A stretch of DNA of 64,000 nt from an uncultured Roseovarius sp. Lineage in GTDB: Bacteria > Pseudomonadota > Alphaproteobacteria > Rhodobacterales > Rhodobacteraceae. Made by a program: the position numbers and the translations under genes. This document shows, piece after piece, positions 44,467 to 51,940 of this stretch. The notes beneath the pieces are model-generated. The model saw only the letters and a program-made list of their open reading frames with translations, made no database searches and was not told where the DNA came from. Numbering within the stretch: the first letter of the stretch is position 1; each line of letters opens with the position of its first letter. The DNA is taken from assembly GCF_947489715.1 (NCBI RefSeq), contig NZ_CANLER010000002.1, positions 453,597 to 517,596 on the forward strand, read 5' to 3'.

Positions 44467-45789
44467 ATGAATCATGTATTTCCACGCCACACCAAAGCAT
44501 TGCCACCACGCGCCGTTAAAGGCGAAGGAGCCTATCTGTATGATGCCGACGGCAAACAATATCTGGACGGATCAGGTGGCGCCGCAGTGTCATGCCTTGG
44601 CCACTCCGACCCAGATGTAATTGCAGCGATCAAAGCCCAGATCGACAACATGGCCTTTGCCCATACTGGATTTTTCACCTCGGACCCGGCGGAATCACTT
44701 GCCGACCGTTTGATCGCAAATGCGCCCGGCGACATCGACCGCGTCTATTTTGTCTCAGGTGGATCCGAGGCGGTTGAAGCCGCTTTGAAGCTGGCTCGCC
44801 AGTATTGTCTTGAAATCGGCCAACCACAGCGCGCACGCTTTATCGCCCGCCGTCAAAGTTACCACGGGAATACGTTGGCGGCGCTGGCGACCGGCGGAAA
44901 TGCCTGGCGCAAAGAACCATTTGCGCCGCTGATGATCGACACTTCCCACATCGCACCCTGTTACGAATATCGTGATCGCCAGGAAAACGAGACAGCGGAA
45001 GCATATGGGTTGCGAGCAGCGAATGAGCTGGAAAAGGAATTGATCCGCGTTGGACCAGAGAGTGTAATCGGATTTATCGCAGAGCCAGTTGTTGGAGCAA
45101 CCGCAGGGGCTGTGCCTCCTGTTCCGGGATATTTCAAGCGAATCCGCGAAATATGCGACCAATATGGCATCCTACTGATTCTGGACGAAGTGATGTGCGG
45201 TATGGGGCGCACAGGCACGTTTTTTGCCTGCGAACAGGACGGGATTAGCCCGGACATTGTCACCATCGCCAAAGGGCTTGGTGCTGGCTATCAACCCATC
45301 GGCGCAACACTTTGCACGCGGTCAATCTATGAAGCGATAGAAAACGGCTCTGGCTTTTTTCAGCATGGTCACACCTATGTCGGGCACCCAACCGCCTGTG
45401 CAGCGGCAGATGTCGTGGTCCGCAAACTGACGGATGGCGGATTGACCGACAAAGCAAAGGTAATGGGTGACAAGCTTGATACAGCGCTAAAGAATGCGTT
45501 TTCACAACATCCCCATATTGGTGACATTCGAGGTCGAGGCATGTTCCGCGGATTGGAATTTGTAGAGGACCGGGATAGCAAAAAACCATTCGATCCCTCG
45601 CTTTCCATCAATAAGAAATTGAAGAAAGCATGTTTTGAGGCAGGGCTGATCTGTTACCCGATGGGTGGCACGATTGACGGAAAACAGGGGGATCACATCC
45701 TCTTGGCACCGCCCTTCATCGTGACCGAACAGCAGATTGACGAGTTGGTTTCGAAACTCGATATCGCCTTCCAGAACGTTCTACCATGA
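44467..45789 (+). CDS. Class III pyridoxal-phosphate aminotransferase
   Basis: A 440-residue omega-transaminase-type enzyme. F-V-S-G-G-S-E-A-V-E-A-A-L-K at about 95-108 binds the PLP phosphate, L-I-L-D-E-V-M-C-G-M-G-R-T-G has the ring-binding aspartate (Asp240), and Lys269 in T-I-A-K-G-L-G-A-G-Y is the Schiff-base lysine. It exchanges an amino group between an amine or amino acid and a keto acid. Its last codons overlap the BKACE gene by 4 nt, so the product is likely the BKACE substrate or its precursor: a beta-keto acid made from a beta-amino acid would fit (inference). The start has acgggag upstream. Confidence 0.93.
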   Translation: MNHVFPRHTKALPPRAVKGEGAYLYDADGKQYLDGSGGAAVSCLGHSDPDVIAAIKAQIDNMAFAHTGFFTSDPAESLADRLIANAPGDIDRVYFVSGGSEAVEAALKLARQYCLEIGQPQRARFIARRQSYHGNTLAALATGGNAWRKEPFAPLMIDTSHIAPCYEYRDRQENETAEAYGLRAANELEKELIRVGPESVIGFIAEPVVGATAGAVPPVPGYFKRIREICDQYGILLILDEVMCGMGRTGTFFACEQDGISPDIVTIAKGLGAGYQPIGATLCTRSIYEAIENGSGFFQHGHTYVGHPTACAAADVVVRKLTDGGLTDKAKVMGDKLDTALKNAFSQHPHIGDIRGRGMFRGLEFVEDRDSKKPFDPSLSINKKLKKACFEAGLICYPMGGTIDGKQGDHILLAPPFIVTEQQIDELVSKLDIAFQNVLP

Positions 45790-46565
45790 CATCCCTGCCT
45801 CGTCTGATGGTTGCGCCCAATGGTGCACGACTGGGCAAAGCCGATCATCCCGCGATACCAATCACACTTGACGAGGTATTGGCGACCGCCAGCGAATGCC
45901 ATGCCGCGGGGGCAGACGGGCTGCATCTGCATCTGCGTGATAAACATGGTCGCCACATTCTGGATGCTGGCCTTTACCGGGAAGCGCTTGCCGAGCTTTC
46001 GAGCGTTGTTCCGAATATGGATGTGCAGATCACGACAGAAGCCGTCGGTCTTTACAGCTCTGAACACCAAAGGAAAGTAGCTCTCAATTCTGGCGCACGC
46101 TTGGTTTCCACGTCGATCAGGGAATTGATGGCCGATTCTGACGCCCAAACCACAAGCTGCTTTTTCAATGACTGCAAAGAAGCAGGACGCCAGTTGCAAG
46201 TCATTCTCTACGATGTTGCAGACCTTATGTTACTCAAAAAGACGATACCCGAGGCATCTTTCAATTCTACATGTCTGCAAATTTTATTCGTTCTGGGGCG
46301 GTATTCGGCCAACCGTGACAGTCATCCAGATGACATGCAGCCTTTTCTTGATTGGATGAAACAGGCTGACTGGCGCCCTGATTGGGCAATTTGTGCTTTT
46401 GGACGGGGCGAGACCGCTTGCCTGGAAAAAGCCCATTCTGAAGGAGGCAAGTTGCGCGTTGGATTTGAAAACTCGCTCTGGGCTTCGGATGGGACGCAGG
46501 CCAGAGACAACGCGCAAAGGGTAAGTGAAATCGTCAAGGTGATGCAGGAAGCGGCGATCAACTGA
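45786..46565 (+). CDS. BKACE family protein (DUF849, 3-keto-5-aminohexanoate cleavage-like)
   Basis: A 259-residue TIM-barrel enzyme of the beta-keto acid cleavage family. The zinc-binding H-x-H is seen in G-L-H-L-H-L-R-D at about 45-52. The later zinc glutamate lies in L-R-V-G-F-E-N-S-L-W. In the Kce enzyme the corresponding run is G-L-E-D-N, so an aspartate is replaced by asparagine here, as judged from memory of the family. Family members condense a beta-keto acid with acetyl-CoA to give acetoacetate and a new acyl-CoA. The substrate is unknown. It is shorter than usual (270-310 residues). Confidence 0.85.
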   Translation: MTSLPRLMVAPNGARLGKADHPAIPITLDEVLATASECHAAGADGLHLHLRDKHGRHILDAGLYREALAELSSVVPNMDVQITTEAVGLYSSEHQRKVALNSGARLVSTSIRELMADSDAQTTSCFFNDCKEAGRQLQVILYDVADLMLLKKTIPEASFNSTCLQILFVLGRYSANRDSHPDDMQPFLDWMKQADWRPDWAICAFGRGETACLEKAHSEGGKLRVGFENSLWASDGTQARDNAQRVSEIVKVMQEAAIN

Positions 46566-46676
46566 AACGCCTTGAGCACTACATAGCCAAATTTTGCCAC
46601 CGGCCCTTGCCAATAGATCACGAGGCTTTACAGGATAGTGCAGACGTCGCCAGAGCCTGCGAGGAAGGGATCAAAA

Positions 46677-47288
46677 ATGGCAAATTTTCTGTATCAGAAT
46701 GATCTACCAGAAGGGCTGGATCTGGGGCCTATTGTTGCCATTGATTGTGAAACCATGGGTCTGAACCCTCATCGTGACAGACTGTGTGTGGTTCAGATGT
46801 CAGGCGGGGACGGCAATGCGCATCTGGTACAGGTTGGAATTGGTCAAACTACAGCGCCCAATCTTGCGGCAATGCTTGAAAATACCGACGTGCTGAAGCT
46901 GTTCCATTTCGGGCGGTTCGATATCGCGGCGTTATATCACGCGTTTGGTGCACTCACAGCACCGGTCTATTGCACTAAAATCGCCAGCAAGCTTGTCCGC
47001 ACTTATACCGACCGGCATGGGCTGAAGAACTTGTTGCAAGAGTTATTGAATGTTGATGTATCGAAACAGCAGCAATCTTCGGATTGGGGAGCGGCTGAAC
47101 TGACCGACGCACAACTGGACTATGCTGCATCCGACGTATTGCATCTGCATCAACTGCGGGAAGAGTTGAACAAAAGGCTGGAACGGGAAGGCCGCAGTCA
47201 TCTGGCGCAGCCCTGTTTTGATTTTCTGCCGACACGTGCCAAGCTTGACCTTGTTGGCTGGCCCGAGATCGATATCTTTGCACACTGA
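46677..47288 (+). CDS. rnd: Ribonuclease D-type 3'-5' exonuclease (short form)
   Basis: A 203-residue DEDDy exonuclease. Exo I is A-I-D-C-E-T with Asp23 and Glu25; Exo II is F-H-F-G-R-F-D; Exo III is Y-A-A-S-D-V with the catalytic Tyr and Asp. The HRDC domain of E. coli RNase D is absent, as is normal in alphaproteobacterial short forms. It would trim RNA 3' ends, for example tRNA precursors. ATG 46677 follows gaggaaggga. It is the first gene of the rnd-lptC-lptA-lptB cluster and overlaps lptC by one base. Confidence 0.88.
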   Translation: MANFLYQNDLPEGLDLGPIVAIDCETMGLNPHRDRLCVVQMSGGDGNAHLVQVGIGQTTAPNLAAMLENTDVLKLFHFGRFDIAALYHAFGALTAPVYCTKIASKLVRTYTDRHGLKNLLQELLNVDVSKQQQSSDWGAAELTDAQLDYAASDVLHLHQLREELNKRLEREGRSHLAQPCFDFLPTRAKLDLVGWPEIDIFAH

Positions 47289-47902
47289 TGGCTTTTCGGG
47301 ACAATCTATATTCTCGTGTCATAGCCTGGGTAAAAATCATCCTGCCGCTGGCTGCACTTGGAATTTTGTCCACACTCTTTCTGATCTCGCGCACAATTGA
47401 TCCAGCAAAATCAATCCCTGTCGCGCAGATTGATTTGCAACAGCGCGCTCAGGAACTTGGTGCAACGAACCCTTATTTCGCTGGCGTTACCGACACAGGT
47501 GATCAGATCGCCTTCCAATCCATCAAGGCTCGCCCATCTCCGGATGATAATGCCCTTCTGCTGGCTACGGATGTCACGTCACAAATCAATCTGACCTCGG
47601 GCACCGTCATTGATATCATCTCCGACAATGCCGATATGCATCAAAGAGATTTGACGGCAACGTTGGAAGGTAACGTATATATCACCTCTTCGATCGGATA
47701 CGTCATGATCACCGATACGCTTTGGACAAGGTTAGATGAAATCTACGCTGAAACTCCCGGTCAAGTCGACGGTACCGGGCCGTTGGGTGACCTTACAGCA
47801 GGTAAAATGCTGCTAACCACAGATCCCGAAACCGGGCAGGCAGATTTACTTTTTACACGGGGCGTCAAGTTGCTATACACTCCAGACCGAACCAAGGAAT
47901 AA
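47288..47902 (+). CDS. lptC: LPS export protein LptC
   Basis: A 204-residue bitopic inner-membrane protein. A single N-terminal helix at about residues 13-33 anchors it; the periplasmic part is a beta-jellyroll that takes lipopolysaccharide from LptBFG and hands it to LptA. Recognisable blocks are I-S-D-N-A-D-M-H-Q-R-D-L-T-A-T-L-E-G-N-V and D-L-T-A-G-K-M-L. Sequence identity within the family is low, so the order rnd-lptC-lptA-lptB is important evidence. Confidence 0.88.
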   Translation: MAFRDNLYSRVIAWVKIILPLAALGILSTLFLISRTIDPAKSIPVAQIDLQQRAQELGATNPYFAGVTDTGDQIAFQSIKARPSPDDNALLLATDVTSQINLTSGTVIDIISDNADMHQRDLTATLEGNVYITSSIGYVMITDTLWTRLDEIYAETPGQVDGTGPLGDLTAGKMLLTTDPETGQADLLFTRGVKLLYTPDRTKE

Positions 47903-47907
47903 CTATC

Positions 47908-48417
47908 GTGCAGCGTTTGCAGTATCTGCTTTTATCGTTTTTTGTGCTTTTGACTCCGATAATGTCCTTTGCGCAAGGCACAGAAGTGGCATTCGGTGAC
48001 AGTGACCACGATAGCAGTCTTCCGGTCGAAGTGACCTCGGAAAGGCTGAACGTAAACCAGAATGACGGCACTGCGATTTTCACCGGTAACGTTGTGGTTG
48101 GCCAAGGGGAGATGCGCCTTTGGGCACCCCGGGTTCTTGTTGTTTACCTCGAAGACGAAAGCGGAATCGAAAGTCTCAATGCGACCGGTGGCGTGACAAT
48201 GATCAGCGGCGAGGACGCAGCCGAGGGTCGTGTGGCCGATTACAACGTTCAGACCGGCCTGATCGAGATGGAAGGTGATGTTCTACTAATTCAGGGCGTT
48301 CATGCGCTGACTGGCGACAAATTATTTATTGATACCGATGCAGGTACTGCCCGTGTGGTCGGCAGGGTCAAAACTATATTGCAGCCTGATTCAAAGCCTG
48401 AGAACGAGTCCGAATAG
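47908..48417 (+). CDS. lptA: LPS transport periplasmic protein LptA
   Basis: A 169-residue periplasmic bridge protein for lipopolysaccharide. The signal peptide ends near M-S-F-A-Q at about residue 23. The OstA-like jellyroll follows (V-T-S-E-R-L-N-V-N-Q-N-D-G-T-A-I-F-T-G-N-V). It begins 5 nt after lptC and its stop is directly followed by the lptB start codon, so the three genes form one translational unit. Confidence 0.93.
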   Translation: MQRLQYLLLSFFVLLTPIMSFAQGTEVAFGDSDHDSSLPVEVTSERLNVNQNDGTAIFTGNVVVGQGEMRLWAPRVLVVYLEDESGIESLNATGGVTMISGEDAAEGRVADYNVQTGLIEMEGDVLLIQGVHALTGDKLFIDTDAGTARVVGRVKTILQPDSKPENESE

Positions 48418-49176
48418 ATGGTAAAACCTGATTTAAAGATTGCGCATGAGAACTCTGGATTAAAGATCGAGAACCTTCGCAAAAGCTATTCCAAGCGTTT
48501 GGTCATCCGTGATGTATCGCTGAGCTTGAACCAAGGCGAGGTTGTTGCCCTTTTAGGGCCAAACGGGTCTGGCAAAACCACCACTTTCTATGCCGTTGCG
48601 GGCTTGGTCTATCCCGAGGGTGGCCATGTAATGATTGACGGCCGTGACGTGACCAACCTGCCGATGTATCGGCGCGCCAAACTTGGCATTGGATATCTGC
48701 CGCAGGAAATGTCGATTTTTCGCGGTATGTCGGTTGAAGATAACATCATGGCTATTCTCGATATCTCGGTCGGAGAACGGCATAAACGCCGCGAACGGCT
48801 GGAAGAGCTTCTATCGGAATTTTCGATAGAACATTTACGGCGCGCACCTGCGCTGGCTCTTTCGGGTGGCGAAAGGCGTCGCGTCGAAATTGCCCGCTGC
48901 CTTGCGGCACACCCAAAATACTTACTGCTTGATGAACCCTTCGCTGGTGTTGACCCAATTTCGGTCGGTGATATCCGGCATCTGGTTGCGGACCTCAAGA
49001 AGCGCGGTATCGGGGTGTTGATCACTGACCACAATGTACGTGAAACCTTGGAAATCGTTGATCGCGCTTATATTTTGCATGATGGTCAGGTGCTGATGTC
49101 TGGAAAGCCAGACGAAGTGGTCGAAAATGAAAATGTGCGCCGTGTCTATCTTGGCGATAATTTTCGCATTTCCTGA
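48418..49176 (+). CDS. lptB: LPS export ABC transporter ATP-binding protein LptB
   Basis: A 252-residue ABC ATPase powering lipopolysaccharide extraction. Walker A is G-P-N-G-S-G-K-T-T-T at 48-57, the signature is L-S-G-G-E-R-R-R-V-E, Walker B is Y-L-L-L-D-E-P-F-A-G-V-D-P, and H-N-V-R-E-T carries the switch histidine. The LptB-typical G-Y-L-P-Q-E-M-S-I-F-R is present. The start is immediately after the lptA stop. The permeases LptF and LptG are not in the window. Confidence 0.96.
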   Translation: MVKPDLKIAHENSGLKIENLRKSYSKRLVIRDVSLSLNQGEVVALLGPNGSGKTTTFYAVAGLVYPEGGHVMIDGRDVTNLPMYRRAKLGIGYLPQEMSIFRGMSVEDNIMAILDISVGERHKRRERLEELLSEFSIEHLRRAPALALSGGERRRVEIARCLAAHPKYLLLDEPFAGVDPISVGDIRHLVADLKKRGIGVLITDHNVRETLEIVDRAYILHDGQVLMSGKPDEVVENENVRRVYLGDNFRIS

Positions 49177-49420
49177 TTGCCTGCCGGTGAGGCGAAAAAG
49201 CACCCGCGATTAACCCTTACTGCATTGACATCCACTCCAAAAAGCGCGTCAATTGAAGCATGGCATTTGTGTATCGCGAATTGTCCCTCTACTTCCTCCC
49301 GCTTCGTGGGAAGGGATTCGGGCAAGCTGATCAAATGTCGTTTTACCGCATTCGGAATTGAATTCAGGCAAGGTGTTTCTCACCCTGCCCGCAGCCGAAG
49401 TGTCATAAGAAGGAGACAAG

Positions 49421-49984
49421 ATGCGCTATCAAATCAGTGGAAAACAGATCGATATCGGTGAGGCGCTGCAGGTGCATGTTCAGGAAGAGCTTGGCTCTGC
49501 CGTTGCCAAATATGCAGAACGACCGACTGACGCGCAGGTAATCTTCTCAAAAAGCGCCAACGAGTTTGTGTGCGAATCCGTTGTCCATCTCTCCACAGGC
49601 CTGACAGCCCAAGCCAAAGCCCATGCGCATGAGATATACGCCGCGTTTGATTCTTGCTGCGACAAGATGGAAAAGCAGCTCAGGCGATACAAGCGTAGGT
49701 TGAAAGATCATCACAATCATAGGTCAGAACCGGTTGAAATCTCCGGAGCGTCCTCTTATATCCTCGCTTCGGAAGGCGAAGAAGCAGAATCAGAACCCGA
49801 TAGCCTGCAACCGATCATTGTCGCTGAGATGGAGACGAACATCCCCTCTCTCTCTGTTGGTGAAGCGGTTATGCAGATGGAACTGGCCGGGGCTCCTGTT
49901 TTGGTTTTTCGAAAAGAGGGCAAGGATGGATTGAACGTGGTGTATCGTCGCGATGACGGTAACATCGGCTGGATTGATCCGTAA
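49421..49984 (+). CDS. hpf: Ribosome hibernation-promoting factor, long form
   Basis: A 187-residue long-type HPF. The N-terminal S30AE domain covers about residues 1-100 (R-Y-Q-I-S-G-K-Q-I-D-I-G-E-A-L). An acidic linker follows, then a C-terminal dimerisation domain from about 128 (P-S-L-S-V-G-E-A-V-M-Q-M-E-L; final D-D-G-N-I-G-W-I-D-P). It binds the 30S subunit and pairs 70S ribosomes into inactive 100S dimers in stationary phase. ATG 49421 follows aaggaga. Its 244-bp upstream spacer contains a 9-bp-arm hairpin (49367-49389) but no recognised gene. Confidence 0.94.
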   Translation: MRYQISGKQIDIGEALQVHVQEELGSAVAKYAERPTDAQVIFSKSANEFVCESVVHLSTGLTAQAKAHAHEIYAAFDSCCDKMEKQLRRYKRRLKDHHNHRSEPVEISGASSYILASEGEEAESEPDSLQPIIVAEMETNIPSLSVGEAVMQMELAGAPVLVFRKEGKDGLNVVYRRDDGNIGWIDP

Positions 49985-50034
49985 ATCTTGGAACAGGACA
50001 ACGTCGTTCTGATCCATTCGGAGCGACAAAAAGT

Positions 50035-50499
50035 ATGTCAATGTCAATAATCCTGAAACCCGAGGCGGTTCGTGTGCTTTCGTCCGCGACCAGTAAAAAA
50101 CGTCTATTACACGAAATCGGCGGTATCGCAGAGCATGCGTATGGGATCGACCAATCAGCTACGGTTGAAGCGCTTCATGAGCGCGAAAACCTTGGCCCAA
50201 CAGGCGTTGGCAAAGGAGTGGCCTTACCACATGCCCGTATTGACGGCCTGGATAAAGTCGTCGGCGCGCTTGTTCTACTGGACACCCCGATTGATTTTGA
50301 CGCTGTAGACCGTCAACCAATTGATCTGGCGTTCGCGCTTTTTGCACCTCGGGAAGCTGGGGTGGAGCACCTCAAGGCACTTGCTCTCGTATCGCGCACA
50401 CTACGGGACGCTTCGATTTGCGCAAAGCTGCGCGCAAACCAGGATCCAGCGACACTTTATACGATTGTGACTGAATCTCAGGCTGTTCAGGCGGCCTGA
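50035..50499 (+). CDS. ptsN: PTS IIA-like nitrogen regulatory protein
   Basis: A 154-residue EIIA-Ntr protein. The phosphorylated histidine is His66 in G-V-A-L-P-H-A-R-I; G-V-G-K-G-V precedes it. EIIA-Ntr receives phosphate from the Ntr phosphorelay and regulates potassium transport, kinases and (p)ppGpp enzymes in other proteobacteria. It follows hpf after 50 nt, a common order. rpoN, often in this cluster in other groups, is absent. The start could be the first or the second ATG (MSMSII). Confidence 0.94.
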   Translation: MSMSIILKPEAVRVLSSATSKKRLLHEIGGIAEHAYGIDQSATVEALHERENLGPTGVGKGVALPHARIDGLDKVVGALVLLDTPIDFDAVDRQPIDLAFALFAPREAGVEHLKALALVSRTLRDASICAKLRANQDPATLYTIVTESQAVQAA

Positions 50500-50506
50500 G
50501 CCAGCA

Positions 50507-51934
50507 TCACTGCCAAGCTCTAAACCCGAACATCATATAGTCCCGCTGGTAGACCGTTTTCACGAGGCTTTCGATCTCATCGTCATAAATCTCGGTCAAG
50601 GGTATTGGGCGATCAGCATTGGCTTTGGAAGGTTCCAACGCATTTGCATAGCCAACCTGTTGCGCCAGTATTGGCAGATAGAAATCCATCTCTTCTTCTC
50701 GAATAATGATGTCGGGCACCGCAAACCGCGCCATGCCCTGAATCGTTGCAGCCTGACTAGCCCAGTTAGCATCGGTTCTCAGATTGGTTTGACCTGCCAA
50801 GTTGGCTCGAAGGAATTCCAGAAATGCTACAAAGGCTTGGCGATGACTGCGCCTGTCGTAAGTCTTGCCGGGTTCATCAGAGGGAATGGGCAATTTGTGA
50901 AAGTTCCTGAGCGTTTTGCGGATTTCAACAAACGCATCATCATTTTTGCTGAGAACCTTGTTGCAAAACGCTGCATGAGCCCGGGCGACTGGATGGCGGA
51001 TCACAGTAAAACTGCGGTGCAAACCTGCACGTCGTTTCCATTGGCGCAAACCTTTCTGGTTTTCCATGGCAGGTAGTGCGTCCTCAGACACGCCATCCAA
51101 AGCGGCCAGCCAGGAACGCACTTCGTCTTCCGGACCTGATCGGATAGGCATGAACAACAGCGGTGCTTTTGCCCCGGTCAAATATCCCGGCACCGCTGCC
51201 CCGCGGCGGGGTTCGAAATTCGGCGTGCGCGCGAGATTAAAAAAATCCAGCCCAGACAGGGCTTGCTCCATCTCGTCAAAATTCGAAACCTTGCTTTCCA
51301 AAGGTTTCGGGTTTTGCTTTTTCAGCGAACTATCAAGCTTTTCAAGTTGCTCTTCAGCCCCTAGAAAACGTGCCAAACCGTTGATGATATCGACATTCTG
51401 CAAATCTTCGTACGCCAGATAGAACGCTGTCTGCCCAGTGATCTGCATTCGGTTCTGAATCTGAATTTGAAATTCCTGCAACTGTGAGACGTGTTGACCA
51501 AATTCTGGGCTGTCAAAGCGGACTTTACTGTCTTTACGCCGTTTAACGTTGGTGAGCTTCCATTGACCCGTCGCCTGCGCGATTTTCCAAGACACGTAGC
51601 TGTCTAGCGGATTTCTTGTCAGAATTATTTTGGCGCAACGCGGATCTTCGAGGCAGATATCCAAAGCTCGGGGATCGTGATCATGAAAAAACCGAAACCC
51701 CCCCAAACCACCAGATTTCTCTTTGATCGTATTGATCAGTCGTTTCGGATCAGCGTCACGCATCGCCTGTGTCATACCAGCGATTTCAGATTTGTTTGGG
51801 TAGCAAATGAAATGCGGGTTGAAGGCTTCTCCGTAACATTCGAAACAGGAAAACCGGTTTAGATTCGCTTCGAGGAAATTTGACCCCGTTCGCATCTCTG
51901 CAAAAACAACGAAATAATCGAACCGGTCTTGCAT
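50507..51934 (-). CDS. Two-part sulfotransferase (Stf0-like N-terminal half)
   Basis: A 475-residue cytoplasmic protein with two sulfotransferase-like halves. In the first (1-240), V-F-A-E-M-R-T-G-S-N-F-L-E is the PAPS 5'-phosphosulfate loop and K-I-I-L-T-R-N-P-L-D-S-Y-V-S is the 3'-phosphate loop, as in Stf0. In the second (about 255-475), S-F-T-V-I-R-H-P-V-A-R-A-H-A-A-F resembles a 3'-phosphate loop and Y-Q-R-D-Y-M-M-F-G-F a sulfotransferase tail, but no clear P-loop is seen (only F-M-P-I-R-S-G-P). It would move sulfate from PAPS to a glycan. It is convergent with ptsN and lies 6 nt downstream of the next glycosyltransferase. Confidence 0.78.
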   Translation of the reverse strand: MQDRFDYFVVFAEMRTGSNFLEANLNRFSCFECYGEAFNPHFICYPNKSEIAGMTQAMRDADPKRLINTIKEKSGGLGGFRFFHDHDPRALDICLEDPRCAKIILTRNPLDSYVSWKIAQATGQWKLTNVKRRKDSKVRFDSPEFGQHVSQLQEFQIQIQNRMQITGQTAFYLAYEDLQNVDIINGLARFLGAEEQLEKLDSSLKKQNPKPLESKVSNFDEMEQALSGLDFFNLARTPNFEPRRGAAVPGYLTGAKAPLLFMPIRSGPEDEVRSWLAALDGVSEDALPAMENQKGLRQWKRRAGLHRSFTVIRHPVARAHAAFCNKVLSKNDDAFVEIRKTLRNFHKLPIPSDEPGKTYDRRSHRQAFVAFLEFLRANLAGQTNLRTDANWASQAATIQGMARFAVPDIIIREEEMDFYLPILAQQVGYANALEPSKANADRPIPLTEIYDDEIESLVKTVYQRDYMMFGFRAWQ

Positions 51935-51940
51935 CAGGCT

